DNA of 60,210 nucleotides, from contig PMFN01000043.1 in assembly GCA_003155135.1 (NCBI GenBank), positions 1 through 60,210 on the forward strand, in the 5' to 3' direction. This document shows positions 17,637 through 25,719 of this stretch, one piece after another (positions within the stretch are counted from its first letter, which is position 1; the number at the start of each line of letters is the position of its first letter). The position numbers and the translations under genes were made by a program. This DNA is from Acidimicrobiaceae bacterium (GTDB lineage Bacteria > Actinomycetota > Acidimicrobiia > Acidimicrobiales > RAAP-2). The notes under the pieces are model-generated. The model worked only from the letters and a program-made list of their open reading frames with translations, did no database searches and was not told the DNA's origin.

Positions 17637-19651
17637 AGGATCGGGGGTCGTGGGTCGAAGTCGTCGGTGTCGTCTGGGGACTCAAGCTCGCCCGGCTGGA
17701 CCGCCTCTTCTTTTGAGACAACGCCGGCGGTCACCAAGGGTTCTCTCCCGAGGTCGGCAACCGGGAGCGCTCCGGGCTCCCCGTAGTGGTACGGGTCCGA
17801 GTTGACGACCGGGATGCGCTCGAAGTTGTACCAGGGCACCGGCGTCGGTGTCTGCCACTCGAGGCCGAGCGAGTTCCACGGGTTGTCGGGCGACTTGGTC
17901 GGGTTGATCCACTGCGACCACACGAAGTTCACGATGAAGATCAGGAACGATGCGCCGAGCAAGAAGGCGCTCACCGAGGAGATGTCGTTGAGCGTCTGGA
18001 GGTTCGGGGCGTACTCGAATACCCGGCGGGGCTGTCCGAGGAGGCCGACCAAGAAGAGCGGGAAGAACGTGAGGTTGAAGAAGATGAAGAAGGTCCAGAA
18101 GTGCCAGATGCTGAGCTTTCGGTTCATCGTCTTCCCCGTCATCTTGGGAAGGTAGAAGTAGAGGCCCCCGAAGAGGGCGAAGATCAGGCCGCCCATGATC
18201 GTGTAGTGGAAGTGGGCCATCACGAAGAAGCTGCCGTGGACCGTCACGTCGACCGGGACGTCAGAGAGAAACACGCCGGTGATCCCACCGATGAGGAAGT
18301 TGAACATCATGCCGAGGATGAACAACATTGGCGCATCGAACCGGATCTTCGCCTTCCACAGCGTGCCAAGGGTGACGAGGAACAAGAACCCGGTGGGGAT
18401 CGAGATGAGCTCGGTCGTGAGCATGAACAGCGGCCGCATGTCCGGGTTGATCCCACTCTGGAACAGGTGGTGCTGCCACACGAAGAATGACAGCAGCGCC
18501 ACACCGATCATCCCGGCGGCCGCCACTCGGTAGGCGAAGAGCGGCTTGCGGGTGAACACGGGCAGCATCTCCATGACCAGCCCGAAGCCGGGCAAGGCCA
18601 TGATGTACACCTCGGGATGGCCGAAGAACCAGAAGAGGTTCTGCCAGAGGAAGCTGCTCCCCCCGTGCTCGGTCACGAAGAAGGCGGTTTGGGCGGTCCG
18701 GTCCAAGATGCCGAAGTACCCTGCCGCCAGGAGCGACGGGGTGGCCAGGGTGAGCAGTGCGCATGTGGCGAGCACGGCCCAGACGAAGATCGGCACTCGG
18801 CTCCAGGTCATGCCCGGGGCCCGGTAGTTGATGATGGTGCAGGCCAGGTTGAAGCCGGCGGCGATCATGCCGATGCCGATCACCGCGAAGCCGACGAGGT
18901 AGGAGTCCATGCCGCCCGACGCCTGGGTCTGGAGCGGCGCGTAGCCGGTCCAACCGGTGGGGAACCCCCCGAACGCGAGCGCCGAGAGGATGACCAGGTA
19001 GCCGGCGGAGAAGATCCAGAACGAGAAGGATTCGAGGCGAGGGAAGGCCATGCGGCGCGAGCCGATCATGAGCGGAGTCAGCCAGTTGCCGAGGGGGCCC
19101 ACGACCGCCGAGGTGGCCATCATCATCATGATGGTGCCGTGCTCGCCCACGATGGCGATGTAGGTGTCAGGCCCGAAGACGTGGGTGGTGGGGCTGAGCA
19201 ACTGGGTGCGGATGGCCATGGCCAAGAGCCCACCGGTGAAGAGGAAGGTCAGCACGCCGATGAGGTACTGCATGCCGACGACCTTGTGGTCCTCGGTGTA
19301 GCGGAAGTAGCGCATCCATCCGGTCTCGGGCACCGGCGGCGGCGGCTCGCGTCCCACCAGCTTGGCGAGCGGATAGGTGAGCGCGCCGATCCCCGCGAGC
19401 CACCCGGCGACGCCGAAGGCGAGGCCCAGCACGATGGCCACGTTGTTCTGGCCCGTGTTCTGGGGCACCGTGTTCTGGCCGTAGATGATGTTGCCGAACC
19501 AGTGGCCGAGCAGGTAGCCCACCACGGCGCCGACTACTGCCCATCCCATGTGCGGCCGCAGCCACTCCGACCCCCGGCGCATGGCCGGCTGGTGGATCGG
19601 CGTCTCGCCGGGGAAGTCGGTCCCCGGAGTTTCGGTGATGTCGATTGCCAT
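17633..19651 (-). CDS. ctaD: CtaD: heme-copper oxidase subunit I, unusual variant
   Basis: Catalytic subunit I (672 residues from the ATG at 19651; a TTG three codons earlier is possible). All metal ligands are present: heme a His in GEHGTIMM (about 171), CuB/Tyr site GHPEVY (345-349), CuB His pair WQHHLF (394-395), and heme a3 and heme a His in AHFHYT (480 and 482). Two features are odd. First, residues 1 to about 110 form an extension with two extra membrane helices before the normal start motif RYTEDHKVVGMQYL. Second, the D-channel segment usually GAPDMAFPRLNN reads GSRRMAFPRLES, and the K-channel segment usually PTGIKIF reads PTGFLFL, so the channel-entrance Asp and the Lys appear replaced. 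It lies in an operon after ctaC. Confidence 0.95.
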   Translation of the reverse strand: MAIDITETPGTDFPGETPIHQPAMRRGSEWLRPHMGWAVVGAVVGYLLGHWFGNIIYGQNTVPQNTGQNNVAIVLGLAFGVAGWLAGIGALTYPLAKLVGREPPPPVPETGWMRYFRYTEDHKVVGMQYLIGVLTFLFTGGLLAMAIRTQLLSPTTHVFGPDTYIAIVGEHGTIMMMMATSAVVGPLGNWLTPLMIGSRRMAFPRLESFSFWIFSAGYLVILSALAFGGFPTGWTGYAPLQTQASGGMDSYLVGFAVIGIGMIAAGFNLACTIINYRAPGMTWSRVPIFVWAVLATCALLTLATPSLLAAGYFGILDRTAQTAFFVTEHGGSSFLWQNLFWFFGHPEVYIMALPGFGLVMEMLPVFTRKPLFAYRVAAAGMIGVALLSFFVWQHHLFQSGINPDMRPLFMLTTELISIPTGFLFLVTLGTLWKAKIRFDAPMLFILGMMFNFLIGGITGVFLSDVPVDVTVHGSFFVMAHFHYTIMGGLIFALFGGLYFYLPKMTGKTMNRKLSIWHFWTFFIFFNLTFFPLFLVGLLGQPRRVFEYAPNLQTLNDISSVSAFLLGASFLIFIVNFVWSQWINPTKSPDNPWNSLGLEWQTPTPVPWYNFERIPVVNSDPYHYGEPGALPVADLGREPLVTAGVVSKEEAVQPGELESPDDTDDFDPRPPIL

Positions 19652-19723
19652 CGTTCTCAATCGCCCCTATCTGCCGGCTTCGTGACGTGCCAATTCTCGG
19701 ACTCTTGCGTGCTGTGACATCGC

Positions 19724-20707
19724 TCAGCCGCTCCCCGGCTGGGTGGCGCCATAGGTCTCGACCTTCGAATACGGGTCGACATTGTCGGGGTAGTAGCCGC
19801 CGTCGGCCCCATTGGCGTCGGGCGTATACGTGTAGGCGAAGGGCGGCAGGAGCTTCGTGTTGGCGGCGAGCGCCTTCTCCGTGGTCTGGGCCCACACTTC
19901 GAACTGGTCCTTCGTCACGACCGCGCCGTTGTTGTACATCGCCCCGTGCCAGATGCCACAGAGCTCGTCACAACGCACGACGAACGAGCCGAGCTGGTAC
20001 GGCGTCGTGAAAGCCACGTTGTCCTGATTCGGGTTGGCGTCCGCCTTCACCCCGAGCTGGTACGCCCAGAAATCGTGGATCACGTCGAGCGACGTCACGT
20101 GGAAGGCGATGCTCACACCCTGGGGGACGACCAGCTGGGTCGTCTCGAAACCACCGAACGTCGGATAGCGGTAGGTGAACTTCCACTGCTGGCCGATGAC
20201 CTGGATGGGGAGCACCGTGTTCGAGGTGGGCGTCCAGATGGGGTTCGGGCCCTGCCCACCGCCGGCGCCCTCGGGCTGGACGAGCTCGTAGGTGCCGAAT
20301 CCCGCCAGGAAGAGCACGAGGACCGTCGTGATGGTGATCCAACTCGTCTGGATCTTGAAGTTGTTCGCCGCGAGCGGCCCTCCCTCGGGCTCGGGACCAC
20401 CCTTCGAGGCGCGCCACTGGATGATGGCGTAGGCCATGTAGACCCACACGCCGATCATCACGGGGATCGCCAGCACGATCAGGATGTTGAAGTCGAAGAC
20501 AGCCCCGCCGGCGGTCGACGACATGCGCCCGGGTGGGATGTGGGGTCCGGCGAAGATGTAGTACAGCGGGTCGACGATCGCCGAGAGCACCAGCCAGATT
20601 GCGAAGAGCCGCCAGCCGTGGCTGGCCTCTTTTCGCGGTGGCTCATCGGTGCCCTGTGGAGCCCCGGAACCTTCGCTCACCGCTCCCCCCTCTGCCGCCA
20701 CGCTCAT
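19724..20707 (-). CDS. ctaC: CtaC: cytochrome c oxidase subunit II (CuA)
   Basis: A subunit of 327 residues. The complete CuA set is visible: H211 in VIHDFW, then C246-D-E248-L-C250-G-I-W-H254-G-A-M257. The aromatic patch QQWKFTYRYP at about 173-182 lines up with the usual electron-entry region. Three hydrophobic helices precede the cupredoxin domain (about 33-51, 73-96 and 122-141), one more than the usual two. There is no C-terminal heme c motif (CxxCH), so it is not a caa3 subunit II. The ATG overlaps the stop of the upstream cupredoxin gene by 4 nt. It takes electrons from a cytochrome c or cupredoxin and passes them to heme a of CtaD. Confidence 0.95.
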   Translation of the reverse strand: MSVAAEGGAVSEGSGAPQGTDEPPRKEASHGWRLFAIWLVLSAIVDPLYYIFAGPHIPPGRMSSTAGGAVFDFNILIVLAIPVMIGVWVYMAYAIIQWRASKGGPEPEGGPLAANNFKIQTSWITITTVLVLFLAGFGTYELVQPEGAGGGQGPNPIWTPTSNTVLPIQVIGQQWKFTYRYPTFGGFETTQLVVPQGVSIAFHVTSLDVIHDFWAYQLGVKADANPNQDNVAFTTPYQLGSFVVRCDELCGIWHGAMYNNGAVVTKDQFEVWAQTTEKALAANTKLLPPFAYTYTPDANGADGGYYPDNVDPYSKVETYGATQPGSG

Positions 20708-21375
20708 GCCACCACCTTCATGAAGCCGGCCATGTAGCCGTTGGTCTGCATCGGTCCACCGTTGCCGTACAAGAAGCCCAGTCCGCAGGGGACGAAGCAT
20801 TGCCAGGGGTACGAGCCCGAGCCCGGCGATGTGAAGGAGAACTTGAGCACGTTGTGCGGCGACTTCTCTGTGCAGGGCGCCGCACTGCACAGGTTCGCGT
20901 TGGCGTTGTTGCCCACCAGCGGCACGTTGATCCCGAGGGTCGGGATGGAGAAGGTGTGCCCCACGCCGTTGCCGGCGTTCGAGTTGTAGACATGGAACGG
21001 CTTCCCGTTGAGCAGGGCCACCTTGCCTGCCGTGCCGGTCACCATGCCGATCTGCTGGTTACGCAGCGGACTACCCGAGTCGTACTGGATGATCGTCATG
21101 TTGACCCGGGTGTGGGCTGGGACCTGGAAGTAGGACGTGTGCACCCACTGTCCGGTGCTCGGATCCTTGATGAGGTAGGAGACCCACGTCGGGTGCGGGG
21201 CCGACCCGTAGGCCCCGACCGTCTGCAAGGTCACGTCCACCGGCTGACCCGATTGTGCGTTGGAGTAATCGACGGTAGGTGGCTGCTTCGTGAAGCCGAT
21301 GACCAGCACCACGATCACGACGACCGCGACCACGAAGAAGCCCACCACCGTTGCGATGCGCCAGGGCTTAGGCAA
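20704..21375 (-). CDS. Membrane-anchored cupredoxin-like protein heading the cox operon
   Basis: A protein of 223 residues: basic MPKPWR start, one long N-terminal helix (about 8-28), then a beta-rich extracytoplasmic domain. The end resembles a cupredoxin copper site: H140 in VGHTFSI, then WQCFVPCGLGF with C193 and C197, and M209 or M215 in GGPMQTNGYM. The C-x3-C spacing is like CuA, but the His four residues after the second Cys is missing, so it is neither a standard CuA nor a clear blue-copper site. A second Cys pair (C163, C168) may be a disulfide. The start is TTG at 21375 with GGGGGGA upstream. It overlaps ctaC by ATGA. It may be an electron donor, copper carrier or second subunit II; this is inferred from position. 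Confidence 0.72.
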   Translation of the reverse strand: MPKPWRIATVVGFFVVAVVVIVVLVIGFTKQPPTVDYSNAQSGQPVDVTLQTVGAYGSAPHPTWVSYLIKDPSTGQWVHTSYFQVPAHTRVNMTIIQYDSGSPLRNQQIGMVTGTAGKVALLNGKPFHVYNSNAGNGVGHTFSIPTLGINVPLVGNNANANLCSAAPCTEKSPHNVLKFSFTSPGSGSYPWQCFVPCGLGFLYGNGGPMQTNGYMAGFMKVVA

Positions 21376-21503
21376 GCTGCATTCCCCCCACTCTGACTAC
21401 GGTCACGCCGCGCTCCCCTCCTGGAACCAACCTGGACGACTCCCCGCCCAGTTCACTCACACGACACTGCGCAAAGCACTGCTGCGAACTGCTCGTTTCG
21501 CCG

Positions 21504-21532
21504 ACGTTACGTTCACGTCAGTTTCACGTCAA
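21504..21532 (-). promoter_or_regulatory. Sigma70-type promoter of the cox operon
   Basis: TTGACG (21532-21527), 17-nt spacer, TAACGT (21509-21504) on the minus strand. The predicted start is near 21497, giving a leader of about 120 nt before the cupredoxin-like gene. This is one of the few promoters in the window with a good -35. Confidence 0.7.
21512..21531. repeat. 11-bp-spaced direct repeat over the cox -35/spacer
   Basis: TTCACGTCA occurs at 21512-21520 and again at 21523-21531 (plus strand), exactly 11 bp apart. Tandem repeats with 11-bp period are the typical sites of OmpR/PhoP-family response regulators. The position over the -35 and spacer fits either activation or repression. Confidence 0.5.
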
Positions 21533-21647
21533 GCACCGTAGCTGGAACAAGTTCTCAATGCGTGCATATTTTCAGAATCAGCGGCGACTTCTCCGCTCGA
21601 CGTTGCGCGACGCAGTCGATTTCGCCCACCGTGACCGGTACGGCGGT

Positions 21648-21664
21648 GTCGGGAGGTTCCCGAC
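21648..21664 (-). terminator. Hairpin downstream of the 95-aa membrane protein gene
   Basis: GTCGGGA-GGT-TCCCGAC is a perfect 7-bp stem with a 3-nt loop, 53 nt past the stop at 21717. There is no T-tract, so termination is only suggested. Confidence 0.35.
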
Positions 21665-21716
21665 TTCGAGTCACACACGAACGAGACGATGCGGCCCAGC
21701 CGAGCCTTTCGTTCGC

Positions 21717-22004
21717 TCAGTGCTCCTGGACGCGCCCTTCGGCTGTCGACTCTGTACCGTCGTCCATCCAGTCGGGGTGCTTGCGCGCCCAGAGGGCTTC
21801 GGGGTCCTCGTGGACGAGGTGCCACCAGCCGCCGATGGCGACGGCGGCGAGGATCGGCCACTCGAAGGTGTAGAACCAGCTGAGCCCGTTGCCCCCGAGT
21901 GCCCGGTGCAGCTGCCACCAGCCCCCGGCGAGGCAGCCGATGACGAGGAACGCGAACTCGAGGTGCAAGAAGACGGCCCGACGGGAGAACCAGCGACTTC
22001 GCAC
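21717..22004 (-). CDS. 95-residue membrane protein with a SURF1-like GWWQLHRA motif
   Basis: A small protein with two hydrophobic segments (AVFLHLEFAFLVIGCLAG and YTFEWPILAAVAIGGWWHLV) separated by WQLHRALGGNGLSW. The first segment and motif resemble the N-terminal GxWQxxR signature of SURF1 oxidase-assembly proteins, but the SURF1 periplasmic domain is absent. I believe similar short proteins occur in other actinobacteria, without known function. The GTG start at 22004 lies 6 nt after TAGAAT, which fits a leaderless mRNA. Its place just upstream of the cox operon on the same strand makes an oxidase-related role possible. The C-terminus is acidic and cytoplasmic. Confidence 0.75.
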   Translation of the reverse strand: MRSRWFSRRAVFLHLEFAFLVIGCLAGGWWQLHRALGGNGLSWFYTFEWPILAAVAIGGWWHLVHEDPEALWARKHPDWMDDGTESTAEGRVQEH

Positions 22005-22010
22005 ACGCGG

Positions 22011-22016
22011 ATTCTA
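22011..22016 (-). promoter_or_regulatory. Leaderless -10 for the gene at 22004
   Basis: TAGAAT on the minus strand, 6 nt before the GTG start. No clear -35. Confidence 0.6.
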
Positions 22017-22073
22017 GGAGCGCCGGCACGCCCCACCCGGGCGCGCCCCTGACCGGGCACTCACCACCCTCGG

Positions 22074-22079
22074 TACGCT
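22074..22079 (+). promoter_or_regulatory. Leaderless -10 for the gene at 22086
   Basis: TACGCT, 6 nt before the GTG start; the same hexamer as in front of menH and menE. Confidence 0.6.
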
Positions 22080-22085
22080 GCAACG

Positions 22086-24164
22086 GTGAGCGCCAACCGA
22101 CTGGCCGACGCAACGAGCCCGTATCTCCGCCAGCACGCCCAAAACCCCGTCGAGTGGTACCCGTGGGGGGCCGAGGCCTTCGATGTGGCCAGGGCGCAGG
22201 ACAAGCCGCTGTTCATCTCCATCGGCTACGCGTCGTGCCACTGGTGCCACGTGATGGCCCACGAGAGCTTCGAGGACAGTGCGACCGCCGCGGACCTCGC
22301 CGCCTCGTTCGTGTCGGTCAAGGTGGACCGCGAGGAGCGGCCCGATGTCGACGCCGTCTACATGGCAGCCGTCCAGTCGATGACCGGTTCGGGTGGCTGG
22401 CCGATGTCGGTCTTCGCCACCCCCGACGGGCGCCCCTTCTTCGCCGGGACCTACTTCCCCCCGGCAGACCGTCACGGCCAGCCCGGGTTCCGCAGGGTGC
22501 TCGCTGCCCTCGCCGAGGCTTGGGGCGAGCACCGCGACGAGGTCGAAGGGCAGGCCGACGCCCTTCTCGACGCCGTGCGCCGAGAGGTGCGCCTCGCCGA
22601 CACGCTGGCCGGCCGAGTGGAGGGTCCGGTCACCGTCCCCGACCTCGACACCCTCGTGGACGGCCTCGTCAACCATCTCGAGACCGGCTTCGACGCCGAA
22701 TGGGGCGGGTTCGGACCCGCCCCGAAGTTCCCGAGGCCGAGCCTCGTCGAGCTGTGCCTGCTGCACCACCAGCGCACCGGCTCGGCGCGCTCGCTCACCC
22801 TGGCCGCGACCACCCTCGACGCCATGGCGCGCGGGGGCCTCTACGACCACCTCGCCGGGGGCTTCGCCCGCTACTCGGTGGACCGCTTCTGGCTGGTCCC
22901 GCACTTCGAGAAGATGCTGACCGACCAGGCCCTCCTGGCCCGGGCGTACCTGCACGCGTGGCAGGTCACCGGCAACGACGAGTACCGACACGTCATGGCC
23001 GAGACGCTCGACTGGGTGCTCGACGAGCTCGCAGCGCCCGGCGGCGGCCTCTTCTCCTCAGTGGACGCCGATGCAGCGGGCGTCGAGGGCAGCCATGCGA
23101 CCTTCACCGCCGACCAAGTCCGCGCCGCGCTCCACGCCGGGGGGCTCGAGGAGCACGCCGACGAGGTCCTCGCGTTCTATTCGGTGGGCGAGGCGGGCAA
23201 CTTCGAGGGAACCAACGTCCTCCACCGGCCCCTCGGCGCGCCGCTGGCACGCCCCGAAGTGGTGGAAGCGGCGCGCCGCGTGCTCCTCGATGCGCGCCGC
23301 CGCCGCCCCCAGCCGGGCGTGGACGACAAGGTCCTGCTCGAGTGGAACGCCATGGCGGCCACCACACTGGCGGAGGCGGCGGCGGCGACCGGCAACGCCG
23401 AGTGGGGCGTGGCCGCCGAGCGCATCGTCGACTTCTGCTTCGCTGCGTTGCGCACACCCGACGGCTCGTGGCACCGCTCGTGGCAGGGCACGGCCGCCCC
23501 CCACCTCGCCTTCGCCGCCGACCTGGCCTGGCTGCTCGAGAGCTGCACCGCACTGGGGCAGCTGACCGGCTCAGCCCGCTGGTCCGAGCGCGCCCGAGAG
23601 GTGGCCGACGCGCTCCTCGACGGCTACTGGGACAGCGCCGGCGGTGGCGGTCTCTTCACCACCCACCGTGACGCCGAGGCCCTGGTGGTGCGCCCGAAGG
23701 ACCTCCTCGACGGGGCAACGCCCTCGGCCAGCTCGACGGCAGCCACCGCCCTCGCCCGGCTCAGCCTGCTCACCGGCAGCGATGCCGAGCGGGCAGCGGC
23801 GGAGCGCCTTGTGGAGCTGGCCGCCCCGCTCTTGGGAGAGCATGCCATCGCGGTTTGCGACCTCTTGTTCGCCGTCGCCCTGCTCCAGGAGGGGACAGAG
23901 ATCGTCATCGCCGGGAAGCGGCCCGATCTCCTCGCCGAGGCTCGGTCGCACTGGCAGCCGGGCGCCGTGCTGGCCTGGGGTGAGCGGACAGACTCGCCGC
24001 TATGGGACGGGCGCCTGGACGGCTTCGCCTACGTGTGCCACCACTTCGCCTGCCAGACACCGGCCGGGGATCCCGCTACCCTGGCAACCCAGCTGCTCAC
24101 CACCAGGGCCGAGCAGCTGCCGAGGCCGCGCCTGCGAGTGCACGGGGACGAGGACACCGAGTAG
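22086..24164 (+). CDS. YyaL/SSP411-family thioredoxin-domain protein (DUF255)
   Basis: A protein of 692 residues. The N-terminal thioredoxin-like DUF255 domain opens with [19 protein letters not shown] and carries the CxxC motif [14 protein letters not shown] (C51, C54) and [13 protein letters not shown]. This is followed by a long alpha/alpha-toroid like that of N-acylglucosamine epimerases, with repeated helical hairpins and motifs such as [13 protein letters not shown]. Length and order match the family, which is widespread but of uncertain function; a redox or sugar-modifying role is suggested for relatives. The GTG start has a TACGCT hexamer 6 nt upstream. The following gene starts after 2 nt, so they are probably co-transcribed. 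Confidence 0.92.
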   Translation: MSANRLADATSPYLRQHAQNPVEWYPWGAEAFDVARAQDKPLFISIGYASCHWCHVMAHESFEDSATAADLAASFVSVKVDREERPDVDAVYMAAVQSMTGSGGWPMSVFATPDGRPFFAGTYFPPADRHGQPGFRRVLAALAEAWGEHRDEVEGQADALLDAVRREVRLADTLAGRVEGPVTVPDLDTLVDGLVNHLETGFDAEWGGFGPAPKFPRPSLVELCLLHHQRTGSARSLTLAATTLDAMARGGLYDHLAGGFARYSVDRFWLVPHFEKMLTDQALLARAYLHAWQVTGNDEYRHVMAETLDWVLDELAAPGGGLFSSVDADAAGVEGSHATFTADQVRAALHAGGLEEHADEVLAFYSVGEAGNFEGTNVLHRPLGAPLARPEVVEAARRVLLDARRRRPQPGVDDKVLLEWNAMAATTLAEAAAATGNAEWGVAAERIVDFCFAALRTPDGSWHRSWQGTAAPHLAFAADLAWLLESCTALGQLTGSARWSERAREVADALLDGYWDSAGGGGLFTTHRDAEALVVRPKDLLDGATPSASSTAATALARLSLLTGSDAERAAAERLVELAAPLLGEHAIAVCDLLFAVALLQEGTEIVIAGKRPDLLAEARSHWQPGAVLAWGERTDSPLWDGRLDGFAYVCHHFACQTPAGDPATLATQLLTTRAEQLPRPRLRVHGDEDTE

Positions 24165-24166
24165 CG

Positions 24167-24895
24167 ATGCCGCCAGCAACAAAGGGTCGAGGAGGCAGCG
24201 GGTCCGCCAGCGTCAAGGACCTCGTCAAGTCCCTCCCCCGGCGAGAGCGCATCTCGGTGGAGGGCGGCACCGAGCTGCTCGTCCTGGTCCTCTCGTGCAA
24301 CCGCGACGACACGATCGCCGTCGACCTGGCCTCGGGTGCCCTCGTACGGCTGCGCGTGCCCTGGCCCGAGGAGCACGAGCCCGACCTCACCGCCTTCGAC
24401 GTCGTCCAGGCCACGCTGGCGGCCGACCCCGAGCGCGACGACCTGGCCCAGCCAGAGGCGGCAACGGTGGAGGGGCTCCCCCGCCAGGTCGGGACCCTGC
24501 GGGGCCGCCGGGTACGCCACATGCTCCAACGGCTGGCCGCCCCCCCCGACGGCCCCCTCCTCGGCTTCCCCGGACCGGCCGCCCCCTACTGGGACTTCCG
24601 GGGCCTGCGGCCCTCCGCCGCGCTCATCGTGCCGACACGGGGGCCCCAGCTCATCCGGCGCACCGACGACCACTCGACCTGGGCGCGCTTTGGCTGGGAC
24701 CGAGACGATGTCTGGCTCCCGGTCGAAGACGCCATGGCGGCCCGGGCGCTCGACGCCGCGCGCACGGAGCGCCTGAGCGGCAAGACCCTGGCCACCGCCT
24801 TGGGTTTCGCCCCGCGCTACCTGCTGGTGTCGGTCACCGGCCCGCGCGAGGGCCACTGCTACAAGGTCTGCAGCGCCATCCTGCCCAAGGGCTGA
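24167..24895 (+). CDS. Conserved-looking hypothetical protein (242 aa)
   Basis: The ATG at 24167 lies two bases after the stop of the DUF255 gene, implying co-transcription. The product begins with a Gly/Ser-rich basic tail (PPATKGRGGSGSASVKDL), then an alpha/beta-looking soluble domain with VLVLSCNRDDTIAVDL, GPAAPYWDFRGLRPSAALIVP and a C-terminal YLLVSVTGPREGHCYKVC. It has no signal peptide or membrane helix. Codon use is like that of its neighbours. I do not recognise the family. The gene converges with the next one, with 42 bp between stops. Confidence 0.75.
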   Translation: MPPATKGRGGSGSASVKDLVKSLPRRERISVEGGTELLVLVLSCNRDDTIAVDLASGALVRLRVPWPEEHEPDLTAFDVVQATLAADPERDDLAQPEAATVEGLPRQVGTLRGRRVRHMLQRLAAPPDGPLLGFPGPAAPYWDFRGLRPSAALIVPTRGPQLIRRTDDHSTWARFGWDRDDVWLPVEDAMAARALDAARTERLSGKTLATALGFAPRYLLVSVTGPREGHCYKVCSAILPKG

Positions 24896-24937
24896 GAACA
24901 GCTCGCACGCCGCCCGGTCGGAGCCGGAGCGGGGAGG

Positions 24938-25609
24938 TCAACGGCCGAGCTTGCCCCCGGCGAGGTCCTCGGCCATGGCCCACCCGAACGCCACGAGGCG
25001 GTCACCCTTGTCGTGGTCGACAACGGAGAACAACTCGATGACCTCGTCGCTCGCCGTCGGCTTGGTGGCCGTGTAGTCGATGCCGCCCGAGGCCGAGGCG
25101 TTGCCGGCAACCACGAAGGTCCGGTCGTCGAGGCGGCTCTCGGCGCCGAAGCGCTTGGCCAGGCGACGGGCCCAGGCCCGCTCCTCACCCGACGCCTTGT
25201 GGCCCGGGCGGGGCACCACGTCGGTCAGGCCGCGGAACGCCCCGAAGCCGTCAGCGGTGAGCAGGCGGGTGCCGAGCAGGACGTCCTCGTCGGGAAAGGC
25301 GAGCAGGGCGCGACGGTACTGGTCGGCCATGATCGCCTTCATGGCGACGTCTGCGCGCGAATTGCGGTCGACGCAGGCGAGGCCGACGAGCAGCGACGGC
25401 GTGCCGCCGATGCGTTCTAAGGTGCAAAAGGAGTACCCGCGCAGCTTCGCCCCCTCGCGCGCCTGGGTGACCAGCACCCACTCTTCGCGCTCCTTCGACA
25501 AGAAACCGATGTCGAAAGCGGGTTCCCGTTCAGCGCACAGGTCGGCCATCTCTGCGAGTTCTGCGTCGCTGAGCGCAGTGCAGTCTTTCGTCGCTACCAC
25601 CATCCCCAT
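24938..25609 (-). CDS. Hypothetical soluble protein (223 aa), leaderless
   Basis: The start was set at the ATG at 25609 because TACAAT lies 6 nt upstream; a second ATG follows at 25603. Longer frames to 25663 would cross the promoter. The product is an alpha/beta protein without signal or membrane segments. Its middle part (EEWVLVTQAREGAKLRGYSFCTLER, then TPSLLVGLACVD and a helix) is reminiscent of GNAT acetyltransferase folds, but no acetyl-CoA loop is clear, so I give no function. It has its own promoter and faces dnaE's downstream end. Confidence 0.7.
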   Translation of the reverse strand: MGMVVATKDCTALSDAELAEMADLCAEREPAFDIGFLSKEREEWVLVTQAREGAKLRGYSFCTLERIGGTPSLLVGLACVDRNSRADVAMKAIMADQYRRALLAFPDEDVLLGTRLLTADGFGAFRGLTDVVPRPGHKASGEERAWARRLAKRFGAESRLDDRTFVVAGNASASGGIDYTATKPTASDEVIELFSVVDHDKGDRLVAFGWAMAEDLAGGKLGR

Positions 25610-25615
25610 GGGCCA

Positions 25616-25621
25616 ATTGTA
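25616..25621 (-). promoter_or_regulatory. Leaderless promoter of the gene at 25609
   Basis: TACAAT on the minus strand, 6 nt before ATG. A TTGTGA hexamer 19 nt further upstream (25646-25641) could act as a weak -35. Confidence 0.6.
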
Positions 25622-25719
25622 CGGGAACATTGCCTGGTGTTCACAACCGGGACCCACGAGCACCCCGATTCAGGCCGATTCCGGCCCGAAATGGGCCCGG
25701 ATCGCGGCCCCGCCGAAGC

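Larger units (their letters stand above)
21376..21716. other. 341-bp intergenic region upstream of the cox operon
   Basis: No coding frame with support is seen. The region holds the cox promoter (21504-21532) overlapped by an 11-bp direct repeat, a leader of about 120 nt to the TTG start, and a 7-bp stem hairpin (21648-21664) downstream of the gene at 21717. The leader ends in ATGCAGCTTGCCTAA, a 4-codon ORF that overlaps the TTG start. Confidence 0.7.

Noticed and set aside
21376-21390. Four-codon ORF (M-Q-L-A-stop) overlapping the TTG start of the cupredoxin-like gene as a leader peptide
   Set aside because: Too short to separate from chance. The overlap with the TTG makes it at most a start-site curiosity.
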